Shown: positions 23,871-35,566, counted from the stretch's first letter. The stretch: 64,000 bases of DNA from Lutjanus erythropterus (GCA_020091685.1 CM034601.1:39268034-39332033); one strand, 5' to 3'. The notes: a model not told the origin generated them from the sequence alone. Program-made: numbers and translations.

Positions 23871-24194
23871 TTAAAAAAATTAAAAATAAAGTTGCCTGAG
23901 GACAATAGTCTTTTCACAGGCTGGAAACCCAAAAAGGTTTCTGAAGTATCAATAATTTTCAATCATTCTTGAGAATTGGGGAAAAAAAATTATATTTTGA
24001 GGGTACTCATATGATGGAAAAATATATTTTAAAATAGAACTCTTGACTATTAAACCTTGTAATGGGCCAAACTGCCAGTGCTTTTTTAATTTGGAGATTA
24101 TCCATTTGAAGGAGTTGACAGAATGTTCCTTTTTTTTATTTCACTGCATAGTCACAGTGAGCAGCCATTTTATTTTTTGCTCAGGAGTTCTCTT

Positions 24195-24691
24195 AATCAG
24201 TCCCTCCAGGATTCTGTGGGCTGTTTGGGGGATTATTGTGGCCTAAAATGTCTGATTTCATGGCAGCTTTTCTAAAAAAAAAAAAAAAAAAAAAATTGCG
24301 ATGCATGTTGAAATGTTTTCAGTCTTTTTTGCAATGAAATTGCAGGTGAAAGTGAAAATTGCCAAAGAAAGTTGCAAAAACTTTTATACATTTAAGGGAG
24401 GAAAAAGAAAGCATTGTATTCTGAGTGTTCTAAGTTACCAACATGAAGAAATGCACAGAGCATTAATAAATGTCGACAAACCTTCTGTTCTTTTCAGTGC
24501 TTGTGACAAAATAAAGATATATAAATGCAAAAAAAAACTGGTGGGTAAGAAAAACAAAACACTGTGTGTCAAATTTGCTGAAAAGTTGCAGAGTCTGGAC
24601 AAAATTGCAAGGCTGCACAGAATTCATGGGGATTGATTGAATATGCATGAATTGTTGCAATTGCAACATCGCAGCTTCCTAGATGGAATGC
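24195..24691. mobile_element. dispersed element (TCCCTCCAGGAT ends), copy 1
   Basis: Shares ordered tracts with 54882-55506: CATGGCAGCT followed by poly-A, GATGxATGTTGxxATGTTT, CTGTTCTTTTCAGT, GACAAAATAAAG and GCAGCTTCCTAGA. The ends AGTCCCTCCAGGAT and CTAGATGGAATGC are imperfect inverted repeats. Confidence 0.6.
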
Positions 24692-24906
24692 TTAATGCTA
24701 ATAAAAATAAACATGTTTAAACCATAATTTTTATTTATCTTTGATTCAGAGATTCTACAGAGTTGACATGTTATGGTTGAGACACATTTTTTTAAAACCA
24801 GGAAGTGAGACAGTTTAGCCTAGAGCCTTGGTCACCCTTTTTATGTCTGATTAAATCATGGTTTTGTAAAAATCTAAAAGAGTTGATGGAAGTCTAGGAC
24901 ACAACT

Positions 24907-25252
24907 TTAAAAGGACCAACATGCCGACTTAAAAAACATCATTTCCACCATGTTTTTAGCCTGAATCTTCACTGTAGATCCTTAGCTTGGAGTGTGTGTG
25001 GTGTGCAAACGTCATGTTGGGACTGTAGGAGATTTGGATTACAACGGATGAGCAGTATGGAGGCATTTTATGTTTTTATTCTATTGTTTTTCTTTTGTTT
25101 GAAAACTAGTCACCACTCACTTCCATTGTTTAGGAAATTCTACAACACTGTTTTTTACTGTGAAACTCCAGCAGCCAAACATGACCTTCAATCGGCATGA
25201 AGGTGAGTAGATAATGACTGAATTTTAATTTTTCGGTGAACTGTTCCTTTAA
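24907..25252. mobile_element. TTAA-type fold-back element
   Basis: Ends at TTAA. The right part (CACTCACTTCCATTGTTTAG, TAGATAATGACTGAATTTTA, GGTGAACTGTTCCTTTAA) matches the family. The inner part matches the spacer of 7236-7717 (CACCATGTTTTTAGCCTGAA). Confidence 0.7.
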
Positions 25253-25720
25253 TGGGACAACATTTTCATACAAAAGCAATTTTAAAACAAAGATGATTAT
25301 AATAGCACATTTTTATATCTATGTTATCAGTAGGTATTGTTAGTTTTAGATTTTGAAGGATTTTATTACTTTTTAGTTTGATGCTGTGAATCTCTTCCTG
25401 GGACAAGGCTGTTTTCTGGCACAGAGCAAGTTCAGAAACATATATATATATATATATATACATATATGCAAAAAAAATTAAACAAACTAAAACATTTCAA
25501 CATCCTTAAAGAATGCATTTTCACCCAAAAAAATTGGAATTAGAGTGTTGTTATTAATAACTTATAAAGTTTTTATTTGGTAGGACATGATTTGTCCCAG
25601 TTGAAGAAGAATGGGTTTCAACTAAGCCATCAGTTTATAAACCTCACAATGTATGTAAGATATAATACCGGCATGTTTAATACTATTAGTCACCTGAAAG
25701 TGATGCAACGGTTAAGAAAG
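25253..25720. other. unclassified interval with a TA microsatellite
   Basis: A (TA)n run lies at about 25439-25460. The rest is AT-rich without recognisable features. Confidence 0.4.
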
Positions 25721-26120
25721 TCTTCATCATTTCACCCTGAGAAATGACTAAGTGTGACCCGCCCACACCCCATCATTCTACAGAAACACCACGGGCTCCT
25801 TCAGCTACAGAGTTTGACACCATTGTGATATTTTTTCCATCTTCACGCTCACCCAAACATTGTCTCATCCTCATCGTGTTTGTTTTGTTGCAGACAAATG
25901 TCGCAGACCTGAACCGCTGACCTCAACCCATGGGTCCCAGACGCATTGTGTGGGGAGAGACCGGGTCACGACCCGACACAACACGGGACGACAAAGGTGA
26001 CGAGTCTATATGGGTGCAGGGTGAGGAATGGTGACATCACATGCAGCCAGCCCACAGGGAGGATGTGAGATAGATACCCAGAATCTTGTTTGTTTTCAGT
26101 TTGAGGGAAGTGGATGAGTT
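25721..26120 (+). other. GC-richer island with one exon-like segment
   Basis: 25894-25996 is bounded by a pyrimidine-rich acceptor (TGTTTTGTTGCAG) and a GT donor (ACAAAG|GTGACG), and one frame is open across its 103 nt. It could be a non-coding RNA exon or chance. No protein family was recognised. Confidence 0.25.
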
Positions 26121-27078
26121 AGAGAACTGGAGATAAGGAAAATAATACATCATCTGCTGTCTTCATATTCTTCAATTAGGTCACTGTATGTGTGAGACAC
26201 CTGACAGGCAAATAGTATAATTAAAATCATGTTGTTTTTTTCCATCTGGGTAAAAGCAGTTTATTAAAGGTCAAATGTGATGAGATATTTTACAGGACCG
26301 ATGTACTTGTGGTCTTAAGCTGAGCTGATGTTACAGGCAGTTCCAGATGTTTCACCCTGGTTTGTTTATTGTGGGTGGTCTGTGCACAAGGCCGCAAGTT
26401 TCTCATGATTAATGTCTTTTTTCCCACTGCTACCACTGCATATTCAACTAAAACCTTCCCTTGACCTCTAACCATAAACCCCCATGTTATTCTAACCACA
26501 TATGTGAATCCACACATCCTATACCAGAGAGCAGGTGAAAGGGATCAAAGTTGAGTCTGTGCTCCAAAAATCAGGCCTTCTCTATAAATAGATTGACCCA
26601 CTTTGTCACTAACATCAGACATAAATTTCCTGCTATGTCTTGGAGGTGAAGATAAGTGGTGACCAGCATGTCGTCTCGTCAGATAAAACCATTGTTGATT
26701 AAAGTTTATCAGGCTGGAGCAGAGAAGAAGGTCAGGTTTGCTGCACAAATACTGTCTGTACAGTATCTGTTCTAATGTTTTGACCTAATGTTTTGTACTT
26801 ACTACTCTACTAAATTAGATTTATCTGTTGTTTTAGAACCAGCACAGAAGCTAAGCAATACACTGATGTGAACAGCAGCAAAAACATATTTTAGCCACCT
26901 AAAAAAATCGATTCAATTTACATGTATCCTATATATATATTCAGATTATTTTCAGTGCTTTACGTTGCCTCCAGACAGCCCTTTCTGACAAAGAATTGTC
27001 TTTATACAAGCTGTTGTATCCCTCCCTCCAAAGCCACTAGACCACTTTGGAAAAAGTCATTTTCCCGTCCAGAATAGC
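26121..27078. other. unclassified interval
   Basis: Mixed AT-rich non-coding DNA. The antisense frames at 26290-26748 have no recognisable domains. Confidence 0.35.
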
Positions 27079-27260
27079 TGGGGGGTATTCCATCAAGGCT
27101 GATAAATAAGTCTGTGCTTAAGGGAAAAAGCCTGGCTCACATTAACTATAACTTCCATTCAAGACTTAAGCCGTTCCACTAAGACAACTTAGCCTGATGT
27201 AGTCAGTGCTAACTCAAGCCAGGATAAAACAAGCTGCACCGTGAGCGTGCACAGAGAACA
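27079..27260. mobile_element. possible Harbinger-like left end
   Basis: GGGGGGTATTCCATCAAGGC followed by TAAGTCTGTGCTTAA resembles the terminus of fish PIF/Harbinger elements. No matching right end was found. Confidence 0.35.
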
Positions 27261-27544
27261 GAAGAAGTTAAAAATGAGACTGATTTTCTTGTCAGCTGCA
27301 GAATAAATGCTGCAGGATTAAAATATATGAAGAATATAAAGGAGTAAAGAAGCCAATACTGCTATAATTAACAAAACAAAGGAGAGAACTGGCAAAAAAA
27401 AAAAAAAAAAAATCAGACAAACTGAATGTATCAAAAATATTGAAATTAGTTTTATTTGCAGATGTTACAAATATTTTCTGGTCTGGAGACAAGTTACAAT
27501 TTGCAGAATTTGCAGCTGGTCACATCAGAAATGAGTAAATTAAA

Positions 27545-28585
27545 GATGTGGTTTGACTCAAACAAATGATTATTAAACTTGATTTGAACAAAACCAAACT
27601 CATGTTGTTTGGAAATCGTAAAATAAACACACAAGTATTTATTAAAATAGTCAATGCTATGATTGAAAGAGTATATGAAAATACATTTCTTGGTGTGGTA
27701 ATAGACCACAAAATCTGCTTGAAACCACATATAACATTTGTACAAACAAAGTTGGTGAGGAGCGTTGCTGTTACATCCACATAAATTAAATTATTGCGCT
27801 GAGATTTGGGGACAACACCTACAAATCCACCCTACAACCATTATGCATCCTGCAAAAACGATCCATAAGAAGATTAAAAACAGGTCATTAGTGTGTTCCT
27901 GATATCCAACATTGTTTAAAGTCACATGCATTGAAATTTATACTTCTAGTGGATTTTAAAACTGCTCAAGTCATGCACAAAGCAAGAAATAACTTACCTC
28001 TTGGCAACATACAAAAAATGTTCTTGGACAGAGAAGGGTAGTTGAACTTAAGAAGTAAATTAAATTTGAAACAAAGTTGTTTTCACTATTAAAACTATGT
28101 GTAGATCAGTTTGTGTGGTGATTCTGTGGAACACACTGAGTGAAGAACTCAAACAACGTTAAGATATCAGATAGTTTAAAAAGAAGTAAAGATGTACAGA
28201 AATGATTTCTGTGAGGTACAGAAATAATTCAAAGGAATGTAGAACATGCTGAGGGTGATCCTGTTATCTGTTTTCTCTCTTTTTTTAAAAAAATATGGCC
28301 TAATGTTGATCAGGTATTAAGAAGTACAGTGGTATAAATGTGGGGCTGGTCAATAGAGAGGAGAGTGTAATAGATTTATGTAATAGATTGACTATTGATG
28401 GATTAGGGGTAGGGCTAGACAAGCATGTTGCTTCTTCCTGCTCCTTTTCTGACATCAAATGTTAATTTATGTTTCTCATTGTAAGTCTGCTTATTATTTA
28501 TTGCTTGTCTCTATTTTGTATTTTTTTTCTACATATTTCATTTTTTTTAAATGTTTGAAATGAATAAATCAAAATCAAAATTAAA
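27545..28585 (+). mobile_element. 5'-truncated non-LTR retrotransposon (LINE) 3' part
   Basis: Contains the decayed end of a reverse transcriptase and then a 3' UTR with GCTTCTTCCTGCTCCTTTTC and a tail GAATAAATCAAAATCAAAAT. Typical of a dead, 5'-truncated fish LINE; the clade is uncertain. Confidence 0.7.
27566..28000 (+). pseudogene. LINE reverse transcriptase C-terminal fragment
   Basis: 27566-27784 encodes LDLNKTKLMLFGNR and then ENTFLGVVIDHKICLKPHIT, the KT...MLFG and FLGVxID...HI motifs of the LINE RT thumb. After a frame break, 27795-27870 encodes YCAEIWGxTYKSTLQPLCIL followed by QKRSIRRLKTGH, the next conserved block. Only the C-terminal end survives; no catalytic YADD or endonuclease remains. 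Confidence 0.75.
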
Positions 28586-28766
28586 AAAGGAGCCACACAT
28601 ATTCTAATGTACGACCTCTTCTATCCGTATTAGAAAATCTGAATCAGTGAATAATTGCCTTGGTCAGGATCAGATATCCTTACTCTGCAACATACTGGAA
28701 AATCTATACATTTAGATACATATATACATATATATATATATATTTTATGTGCTATGATAATATTAA

Positions 28767-28768
<2 letters not shown>

Positions 28769-28827
<59 letters not shown>
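28769..28827. repeat. (AAT)n microsatellite
   Basis: About 19 uninterrupted AAT units. The antisense poly-leucine frame is an artefact. Confidence 0.95.
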
Positions 28828-29129
28828 GTATCATTATAGTGGTAACATTAGTCATTTTACAGTGATAGTGATTACACAGAATAGTACACAAAACTACACA
28901 AAATACAATGTGCAAGCTCCTCTTATTGTTGTACCAGATCATTATCCAACACGTCACTCTGTTCCACCTGCTTCTTTAACATGTTATCTGTTACTAACCG
29001 GACCAAACACACATAAAACCAATAACATGGTGCCAGGATAATCTGTCTCCCCACACCCAACCTTATAAAACTAAACAATAAAGCCCTCACGTGCACTGCA
29101 ACCAAAATAGCTCAGAACGTCACGCACCC
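28828..29129. other. unclassified interval
   Basis: AT-rich non-coding DNA with no recognised feature. Confidence 0.35.
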
Positions 29130-29360
29130 ACTCATTCACCATCTGACCCTGCTGCCCTCTGGGTGCAGGTACACTGAGGTGCAGAATGGCTCGCCCTGGA
29201 CAAAGCTAAATTCCAGCAGCCATAGGCGCCTTAATTAATAGGCCTCATAAAACTTTACCATGTGTACACATGTCCACATATGTTGCTACTGTGTGTTGTT
29301 GTTTCTTGGCTGTTTACAGTGCTATAGAAATTAATTTCCCCTTAGGGACAATAGTCTGAG
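29130..29360 (+). repeat. LINE 3'-end fragment
   Basis: CTGACCCTGCTGCCCTCTGG, CAGAATGGCTCGCC and the terminal AATTTCCCCTTAGGGACAAT are typical of the end of a fish LINE open frame and its 3' UTR. Confidence 0.5.
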
Positions 29361-30458
29361 GGCCATTCCTATTCCTCTCTCCTGGCCCTACCTCTGGCTT
29401 TAGAGTGCCCTCTGTTAGGTGGTGTCCCTACAGAACGGAGCCCCTGAGTCTTCCTTTAGGACTGTAATAGTTCTTCCTCAAAATTTTTAATGAAGTAGAC
29501 TTCTTTTGAGGTGCTGACTTGACACAGAAGCATTTTCTGAAAACATCACTCAAACGTCTCTTTTAATATCTGTCAGGGTGTGTCAGTGAGTTGGAAACGG
29601 GGAACACGTTGCCACACGTTTCTCAGTTGGTGAAGTACACGTGACATAATGAGAAACTCTACTCATTACTTTCCCAGAGTTTTTCTAAGGCCGTAGTAAA
29701 ACCATGGGTACGTGCTCCATGACTGAGGGCAGGAGTACAGTTTGTGACACAGCCTTAGCAAGTCTCCAAGGGGAAAAGGTAGAGACACCTTGTCCCCTAC
29801 TGGAACAATGGGAAACAAAACGTGTAACGTCATGGCACACAAGCATTCTTATTGCACCGGGATACAGGAGGGAGTATAAGGCTGCTGAGTCAAGCCAGAC
29901 AGGTTAGTGTACATGAATTTTGCCACTCTGCAAAGGCCTTCAGCCTGGTGCGTGTTGGAGCTGACCAGTGTCCCTGCAGTGTGCTGGCACCAACTTCAGA
30001 AGAGCAACCCCTCTGTGTTGATATGATTCTAAACACTGATTAAGTCTCTTGTCGCTAGCACAAGAAAAGCTGGGAAATAGTTTGCTGCATTGATGCCAGG
30101 AACAACAAATGTGTGGGCTGCGATGCAGGAAGCTAACGTCTGTGGAGGTGTATGAGAAAATATAGTATGATTGCATCACAGGGGCATTTTTGCTGAGAAG
30201 TGACACGTATGACACCAAGAAAAAAAAAATATTACAACACAAAAGAAGCAAAACATAGCTCAACTAGGCCTATATTAGCCCAAATCTCCAAAATGGAGAT
30301 GTAGGTCTATGGTGTTTTAAAGATTTGTTTCACAGTGATACATCTACGTCAAAAATATAATTTACCTGGCCCTAATATGTTTAGGCTTTTTCAAATTTTA
30401 TGTGTAAACAATTTTCCTCATTTCCTTGTGTTCCACCCCAACTCGTTTGGGAAAATAT
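29361..30458. other. unclassified interval with a promoter-like stretch
   Basis: 29560-30060 is GC-richer. GAGTATAAGG at 29873-29882 resembles a TATA box, and AGACAG|GTTAGTG at 29903 resembles a splice donor about 25 bp later. It could be an LTR or promoter remnant, but no TSD or family was recognised. Confidence 0.3.
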
Positions 30459-31072
30459 GTTAAACTAACTAATTACAAATACTCAAATTACTGTAATTAA
30501 GTAGTTTTTGAGAAACTAAACACTGCAGCAGGATGTTTATGATTAATCAATAATCATTTCATCACTGTTGAGAATTTAACCAATTAAAAATGTATTCATG
30601 TATATTTCATCAAAAGTCTAGAAATGGGAGGAATAATTACACCTCATTTGAGATTGTTTTATCCAGCGGAGATGTTTGTTGATCAAGGGAACCTTATTAA
30701 AAAAAGGTCTCTGCACACCTGAATGTATGACAGGTGCGATGTAGCCTGATGTAGTTTTTTTAATTTTCTGAATAAGGAAACCTAAAAATTAAAATTGAAA
30801 ATAAGTAAAAGTACAATTTGTCTCAAACTACTCAGAGTACTGTCTTGTTGTGTTTGTGCTCAGAAGTCACAGTCACTGCTGATTTTGTGCATTTTCCTTA
30901 ATTAGTAGTCGAAAACACTAACAATCAGTCATTAAAAATTACAAGATACTAAACATGTTTATTCCAAGTTAAAGTACTGGTGTTAGAAAAATACTTGAGA
31001 AAAGAGTAATATTTTAGTAATGTAACAGTACTTTTAGTTGAGTACAGATTTTCAGTACTCTTTCCACCACTG
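30459..31072. mobile_element. hAT-type non-autonomous element (CCACCACTG family)
   Basis: ACTAATTACAAATACTCAAA, GAATTTAACCAATTAAAAAT and the right end CAGTACTCTTTCCACCACTG match the family. The left terminus is degraded. Confidence 0.7.
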
Positions 31073-31230
31073 GTGACATTCCCAAAATGTAAAAAAAAAA
31101 ATCTTTTTATTATTATTTTTAAAACTTTAATGTCACCTGCCATGTACTGAAAGTGTGTCTTTTTGTCGAGTAATTACATTCCACCTTAACAAAACTCCTC
31201 AGGCAAATAAGGCCCATTCTATAACCCAAA
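31073..31230. repeat. tract duplicated at 55615-55785
   Basis: Starts directly after the hAT-type right end. AAAACTTTAATGTCACCTGC, ATTCCACCTTAACAAAACTC and CAAATAAGGCCCATTCTATA are shared with 55615-55785, which also lies directly after a copy of the same right end. Confidence 0.7.
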
Positions 31231-32240
31231 TTCAAGGATATTGTATAGAATTTTATAACTATTTTTAAATTATTTATTCTTATGGTAAATAAACAAAGGA
31301 GGTGTGTCACAAACATTACTATCAGCATCTCAATGTCCTCTTATCCAAGAGAAGATCCTGCTCACTCAGCTGTTTGCAGCAGCTCTGAGTCAACACCTGA
31401 GCCCCTGAACGCCGAGACCTCAAGTCTGTGGCACGCACTTTTTCCGAGCAAAGGAATGTATGTAAATGTGCGTGTGTGTTTTTATGAGACACGGTCCCCC
31501 CAGACATCCTCTATGTCTGTCTCTGAGCACTCTCCTGTAGTGCCTGCTTCTTATTCAGCCTCCTCACGAGCAGGAAGAGGAAGCCAAGTGCTCAATTGTG
31601 TGTAGGAGCCAAACACTGATCAGAAATTCCCCGGATTACTCCTCCTCTAATAACAAATCGTGTCATGAGCATAGAAAAATGTGAGAAATGACGCAACTAT
31701 GTCAGTATGTGAAGAAATACCTATGACACAGGTCTTTGTCCTTAATAAAGCATATCCTTTGTCTTTTCCTTCTATTATATGGCACTATTATCCATTCAAC
31801 TTATTTCTGTGAAATCAGTGGAAGGTACAGTAATCTCCAACAATTCACAGGTTGTCATTTACTGGTACTTTGGGTTGGTGGCTCCAACTGACCTGGAAAT
31901 GTCACTCAACAATGAAGCCAACATAGAGTCAGTATTTGACACTGGGAAACAATCAGCTGCCTTTTTCCAGACTCACTTACACCACCTTTAGCTTGTCTGT
32001 TGTAGTTTTTTTTCCCTCAGGTCATGTTAAGGAATGTGACAGAAGAGCTGTGTCAGCCAGCTTTGATGACACAAGACAAGAAAAGAGGGAACACTGATTT
32101 ATTTTCTCAGCTGAAGACCCCAGGATGCTGGTCCACCCAGGAGACCACTGACCCACACCAGAAGCATGGATCTCTGCTCCATCCAGACTAAACCAGTCAG
32201 GAAAACAACTTACATACTCACACAGGTTTTAACCATGGCC
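31231..32240. other. unclassified interval
   Basis: No gene, RNA or repeat was recognised. Open frames at 31282-31605 and 31779-31991 have no detectable domains. Confidence 0.35.
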
Positions 32241-32510
32241 TTAAAGGGCTACTTCACCCAAAAATGAAAATTCAAAAAGATGAGGCCTCCAAAATGAACA
32301 AAATATAGTTCCTTGTTGTAACTTTAAACAGGTAGTTTTATTGAGAGTAGGATCTCTTTTTCAAGTGAGATGGGTACAGAAATAAACTTACAGTTTAAAG
32401 GGATAATTCACCCCAAATTGAAGATTCAGTCATTATCTACTCACTTTCATGCTGACTGAAGATTGAGTTTAGTTTTTTTATTCCACAAAACACTGCTGGA
32501 GTTTTATAGG
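32241..32510. mobile_element. composite TTAA-type fold-back element
   Basis: TTAAAGGGCTACTTCACCC opens the element. A 130-bp tract with GAGGCCTCCAAAATGAACAA follows, and then a second terminus TTAAAGGGATAATTCACCCC. The same order occurs in reverse complement at 45170-45460. Confidence 0.65.
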
Positions 32511-33350
32511 AAAGTTGGCCATTTTTGAATTTTGTGGTCAATTTTGGCACTTTTCAAACTCCTCCTAGCAAATTGATCAAATTGACTTAAAATTTGGTGT
32601 GTGCCACCTTGACTAGTTTGTGATCAAAAGTTACTAAAGGATTTGGTTATTGTGGAAGGTGTTGAGTTCTAATGTCCTGCCATGAAAGAGGAAGTAGGTG
32701 TATTCATTCATTCATTTTCTATAACCTCTTTTCCTTGAAGGGTCGCAGGCTGCTGGAGCCTATCCCAGCTGACGCTGGGCGAGAGGCGGGGTTCACCCTG
32801 GACAAATCACCAGTTCATCCCAGGGCTGACACATAGACAGACAACCACTCACACTCACATTCACACCTACGGGCAATTTAGTCACCAGTTAACCTATTTA
32901 ATGCGTGTCTTTGGACTGTGGGAGGAAGCCGGAGTTCCCAGAGAGAACCCACAAGAACACAAGGAGAACATGCACACAGAGCGGTCCTGCCCCAGACACA
33001 AAATCTCTAGTGCCCCAGCCAATGAGGAATTCACACTCAGGATCTTCTTGCTGTGAGGCAGCAGTGCTAACAACTGTGCCACCTGGAAGTAAGTGTAATT
33101 TGAGTATAAATGATCCAGTCAGCCCCTTCACATGTCCCTTCATGATCACATTTACATCCCAATTGGGAGATATACTCATTTATCTGATTTACATGAAAGT
33201 TTCAGTGTTGTCTACCCTTAATATACTGGAATATAACATGTAATCAATGGTTGTGCTGTAGTGCCACCCACCTTGTTGACCGGTCTGGTCCAGTGAGTCA
33301 TGCTGGGCGCACATCCTGTTCAATGCTGCTTGCAGCTTTAATTCTGTTTA
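32511..33350. repeat. fish dispersed repeat split by a SINE
   Basis: CACTTTTCAAACTCCTCCTA, AATTTGGTGTGTGCCACCTT and the end CATCCTGTTCAATGCTGCTT with TGCAGCTTTAATT look like a widespread fish repeat. The SINE at 32703-33084 lies inside it. Confidence 0.5.
32703..33084 (-). mobile_element. tRNA-headed SINE with L2-like tail, copy 1
   Basis: In reverse complement it starts at a CAGGTGGCAC end, runs through CACTGCTGCCTCACAGCAAG and ends in repeated TGAATGAATGAA. The flanks GGAAGTAGGTGTA (32690-32702) and GGAAGTAAGTGTA (33085-33097) form a 13-bp TSD with one mismatch. The open frames on both strands here are artefacts of the repeat. Confidence 0.8.
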
Positions 33351-33369
33351 GTTACTATAAATCCCTTTG

Positions 33370-33920
33370 TAACTATTTATAAGATCTCTTTTTCAGTCCT
33401 CTGGGCCTCCTGGTTGACTCTTATCACAAAAGAAATTCATGATATTTTTCCAATCAGCATTTGAACATAACAGCCTCTGCTGCAGACAGATCAGACGAGG
33501 TGTTTTAGCCCCTCGGGTTCCCTTGTCGTGAGGATGTAATGTTCAGTTTATTAAAACAAACACTGTATACAAAGTGCAGTTATCTTCACACAACATGTGA
33601 TGTCTGAAAGCCTCTACGCCTTTATATTTTGTCATTATGCTTATTGTCAGTATGAATTATTCCTGCAGCACCTGCTGTGTCATTAAAAAGGGGAAACCCT
33701 CAGCACTGCCTTAAATAAGCACAGATCATTTCATTCTGCTGCCACACACACCCCCTGTTTTGATATAATCCATGCTGCTGTACACACCAGCCTCTGCTCT
33801 TTACATGCTGAGCAGCTCCCTGGAGTTCTGCTACAGCTTCAATGAAACTGTCAGGTTTTAACCTCCACCACGCATGCACATCCCTCCTACATCGCTTTAA
33901 TAAGTAAAACTGCAGCATGC
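33370..33920. promoter_or_regulatory. candidate conserved non-coding island
   Basis: Repeat-free sequence with TTTGTCATTATGCTTATTGT and ATGAATTATTCCTGCAGCAC, moderate GC and no coding signature. Inferred from composition only. Confidence 0.3.
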
Positions 33921-34419
33921 TCCTTTGTCTTGCCTGAGGGTGCGTTGCTTCCTCACATACATGTGAGGTGTATATTTAGAATAGTTGTACGTAACAGTGG
34001 GTGTTGCGTGGGTGGATGTGTGGAGTTACTTTTAAGACTGGGAACTAATGACCCATGTTCTGCAAAAACAACCACACATGCATGGGCTCAGATGTGTCAG
34101 CACAGACACATGCACAACTTCACAGAGAATCATTTACATGGACACACACTGAAACAGAGAGTGTGTGTTAGGGAAGATAAACCCCAGATGCACCGGCTCC
34201 ATTCTCCCACCCCTCCCTGCATAGGAAACCCCAGCATGCAGACACAGCTCTGCGTGATGCTGCAGCGATGTATTATTCACCATTTTTAAACATGGATTCT
34301 CCTTTTCACTCCATTTACACAATTTTGTGCCATTCAGAGACCTGTGAAGCAAACAAATGCATCAAGCAGAGCACATGCATGTTGTGTTTGCAAGCAGCAG
34401 AATCCAGCTCACAATGCAG
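33921..34419. other. unclassified interval
   Basis: Apparently single-copy, CA-rich non-coding DNA with overlapping short frames on both strands and no recognised product. Confidence 0.35.
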
Positions 34420-34660
34420 GTTGAACACTTTGTCCGTGTGCTATTTTAGCTCCGCCATTGGAGCATTTGTCACTTGTTCCATTTTTTCCTGCTGGTGAAG
34501 CAGGTGAGAGATCACTCAGCGGGGGAAGCCCTCCTCTCTCTCATCAGCATGCATCCTTTAATCACTTGCACATATTCATTATTCACCTCCCACAGGCTAT
34601 GAATTATTCAACTCTTGGATTTCCACATGAGAACAGTGAGAGAAGACACGAGAAAGATGC
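34420..34660. promoter_or_regulatory. candidate conserved non-coding island
   Basis: GCATGCATCCTTTAATCACT, TATTCATTATTCACC and GCTATGAATTATTCAAC give closely spaced homeodomain-type sites. A CTC low-complexity run follows at 34689-34713. Confidence 0.3.
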
Positions 34661-35044
34661 CTGTTTCCTGTTCTTTACTCTTCCTCTCACTCCTCCTCCT
34701 CCTCCTCCTCCTCTCCCTCTTCCTTCTGGATCATCTCCCTCCCTCATGCACCATTGTCACCCTGGCACAGGGAGGACAAAAATGGGGAGGAATCACCTGC
34801 CTCCAGTCAGTGTGTATGATCTAGCCTTGAGGTATCTCAGTGTAAATACTGATGTTGTTCAGCCAAGAATGCATCATCATTAGCTCAACGCAAACCATGT
34901 TTCCAGTAACTCTTTTCATGTGAAAAGAAAAATGAATTTTTAGCAGCATGTCACATTTGAGAGCAAAGCTTTCACCCATGTAAACAATAGAATAACAGCA
35001 TGTGGTTCTTTAAAAATATCTGCAGTGCTTTTTTCTAATGCAAC
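34661..35044. other. unclassified interval with a CTC run
   Basis: The CTC microsatellite produces poly-leucine and poly-proline frames that are not genes. The rest is unrecognised. Confidence 0.35.
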
Positions 35045-35566
35045 CAATGGTGGAAAGAGTACTGAAAATCTGTACTCAAGTAGAAGTACTGTTACATTGC
35101 TAAAATATTACTCAATTAAAAGTACTGGTGGCTGAAATATAAAGACATAGCAATGTCAACTGAGGTGCAATTACAACCATTTCTAGACTATTGATTAAAT
35201 ATCCATGAATACATTTTAATTGGTTAAATTCTTAACAGCAATTAACTGATTAATGATTAATCATCAATGTCCTTACTCCAAATGTGTGCTGCTGCAGCGT
35301 TTTGTTTTGTTCTTCATCTGTATGTCCTGGTTTTCATTGGCCCATTTGTGATCAGATCACCTTACTGGATACTAAAATGTAGATGAAAGGTTTGAATATT
35401 AATTCAATTTGTATTCAGTGCTCAAATATGATTTTAAAAGTAACTAGGTAGATTACATAGTGTAATACATATTTAAGCGTGTACAACTACCCCCCAAAAA
35501 ACTACTTAATTACAGTAACTTAATTACAGTAACTTGAGTATTTAGAATTAGTTACATCCACCCCTG
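35045..35566. mobile_element. hAT-type non-autonomous element (complete, inverted)
   Basis: CAATGGTGGAAAGAGTACTG at the left and TAGTTACATCCACCCCTG at the right are the two ends of the family. The flanks AATGCAAC and AATACAAA match at 6 of 8 bases, an aged TSD. Confidence 0.75.

Noticed and set aside
28763-28957. Antisense frame with a long poly-leucine run
   Set aside because: Translation of the (AAT)n microsatellite.
34458-34883. 141-codon frame with a proline run
   Set aside because: Its middle is the CTC low-complexity run; no conserved motif on either side.
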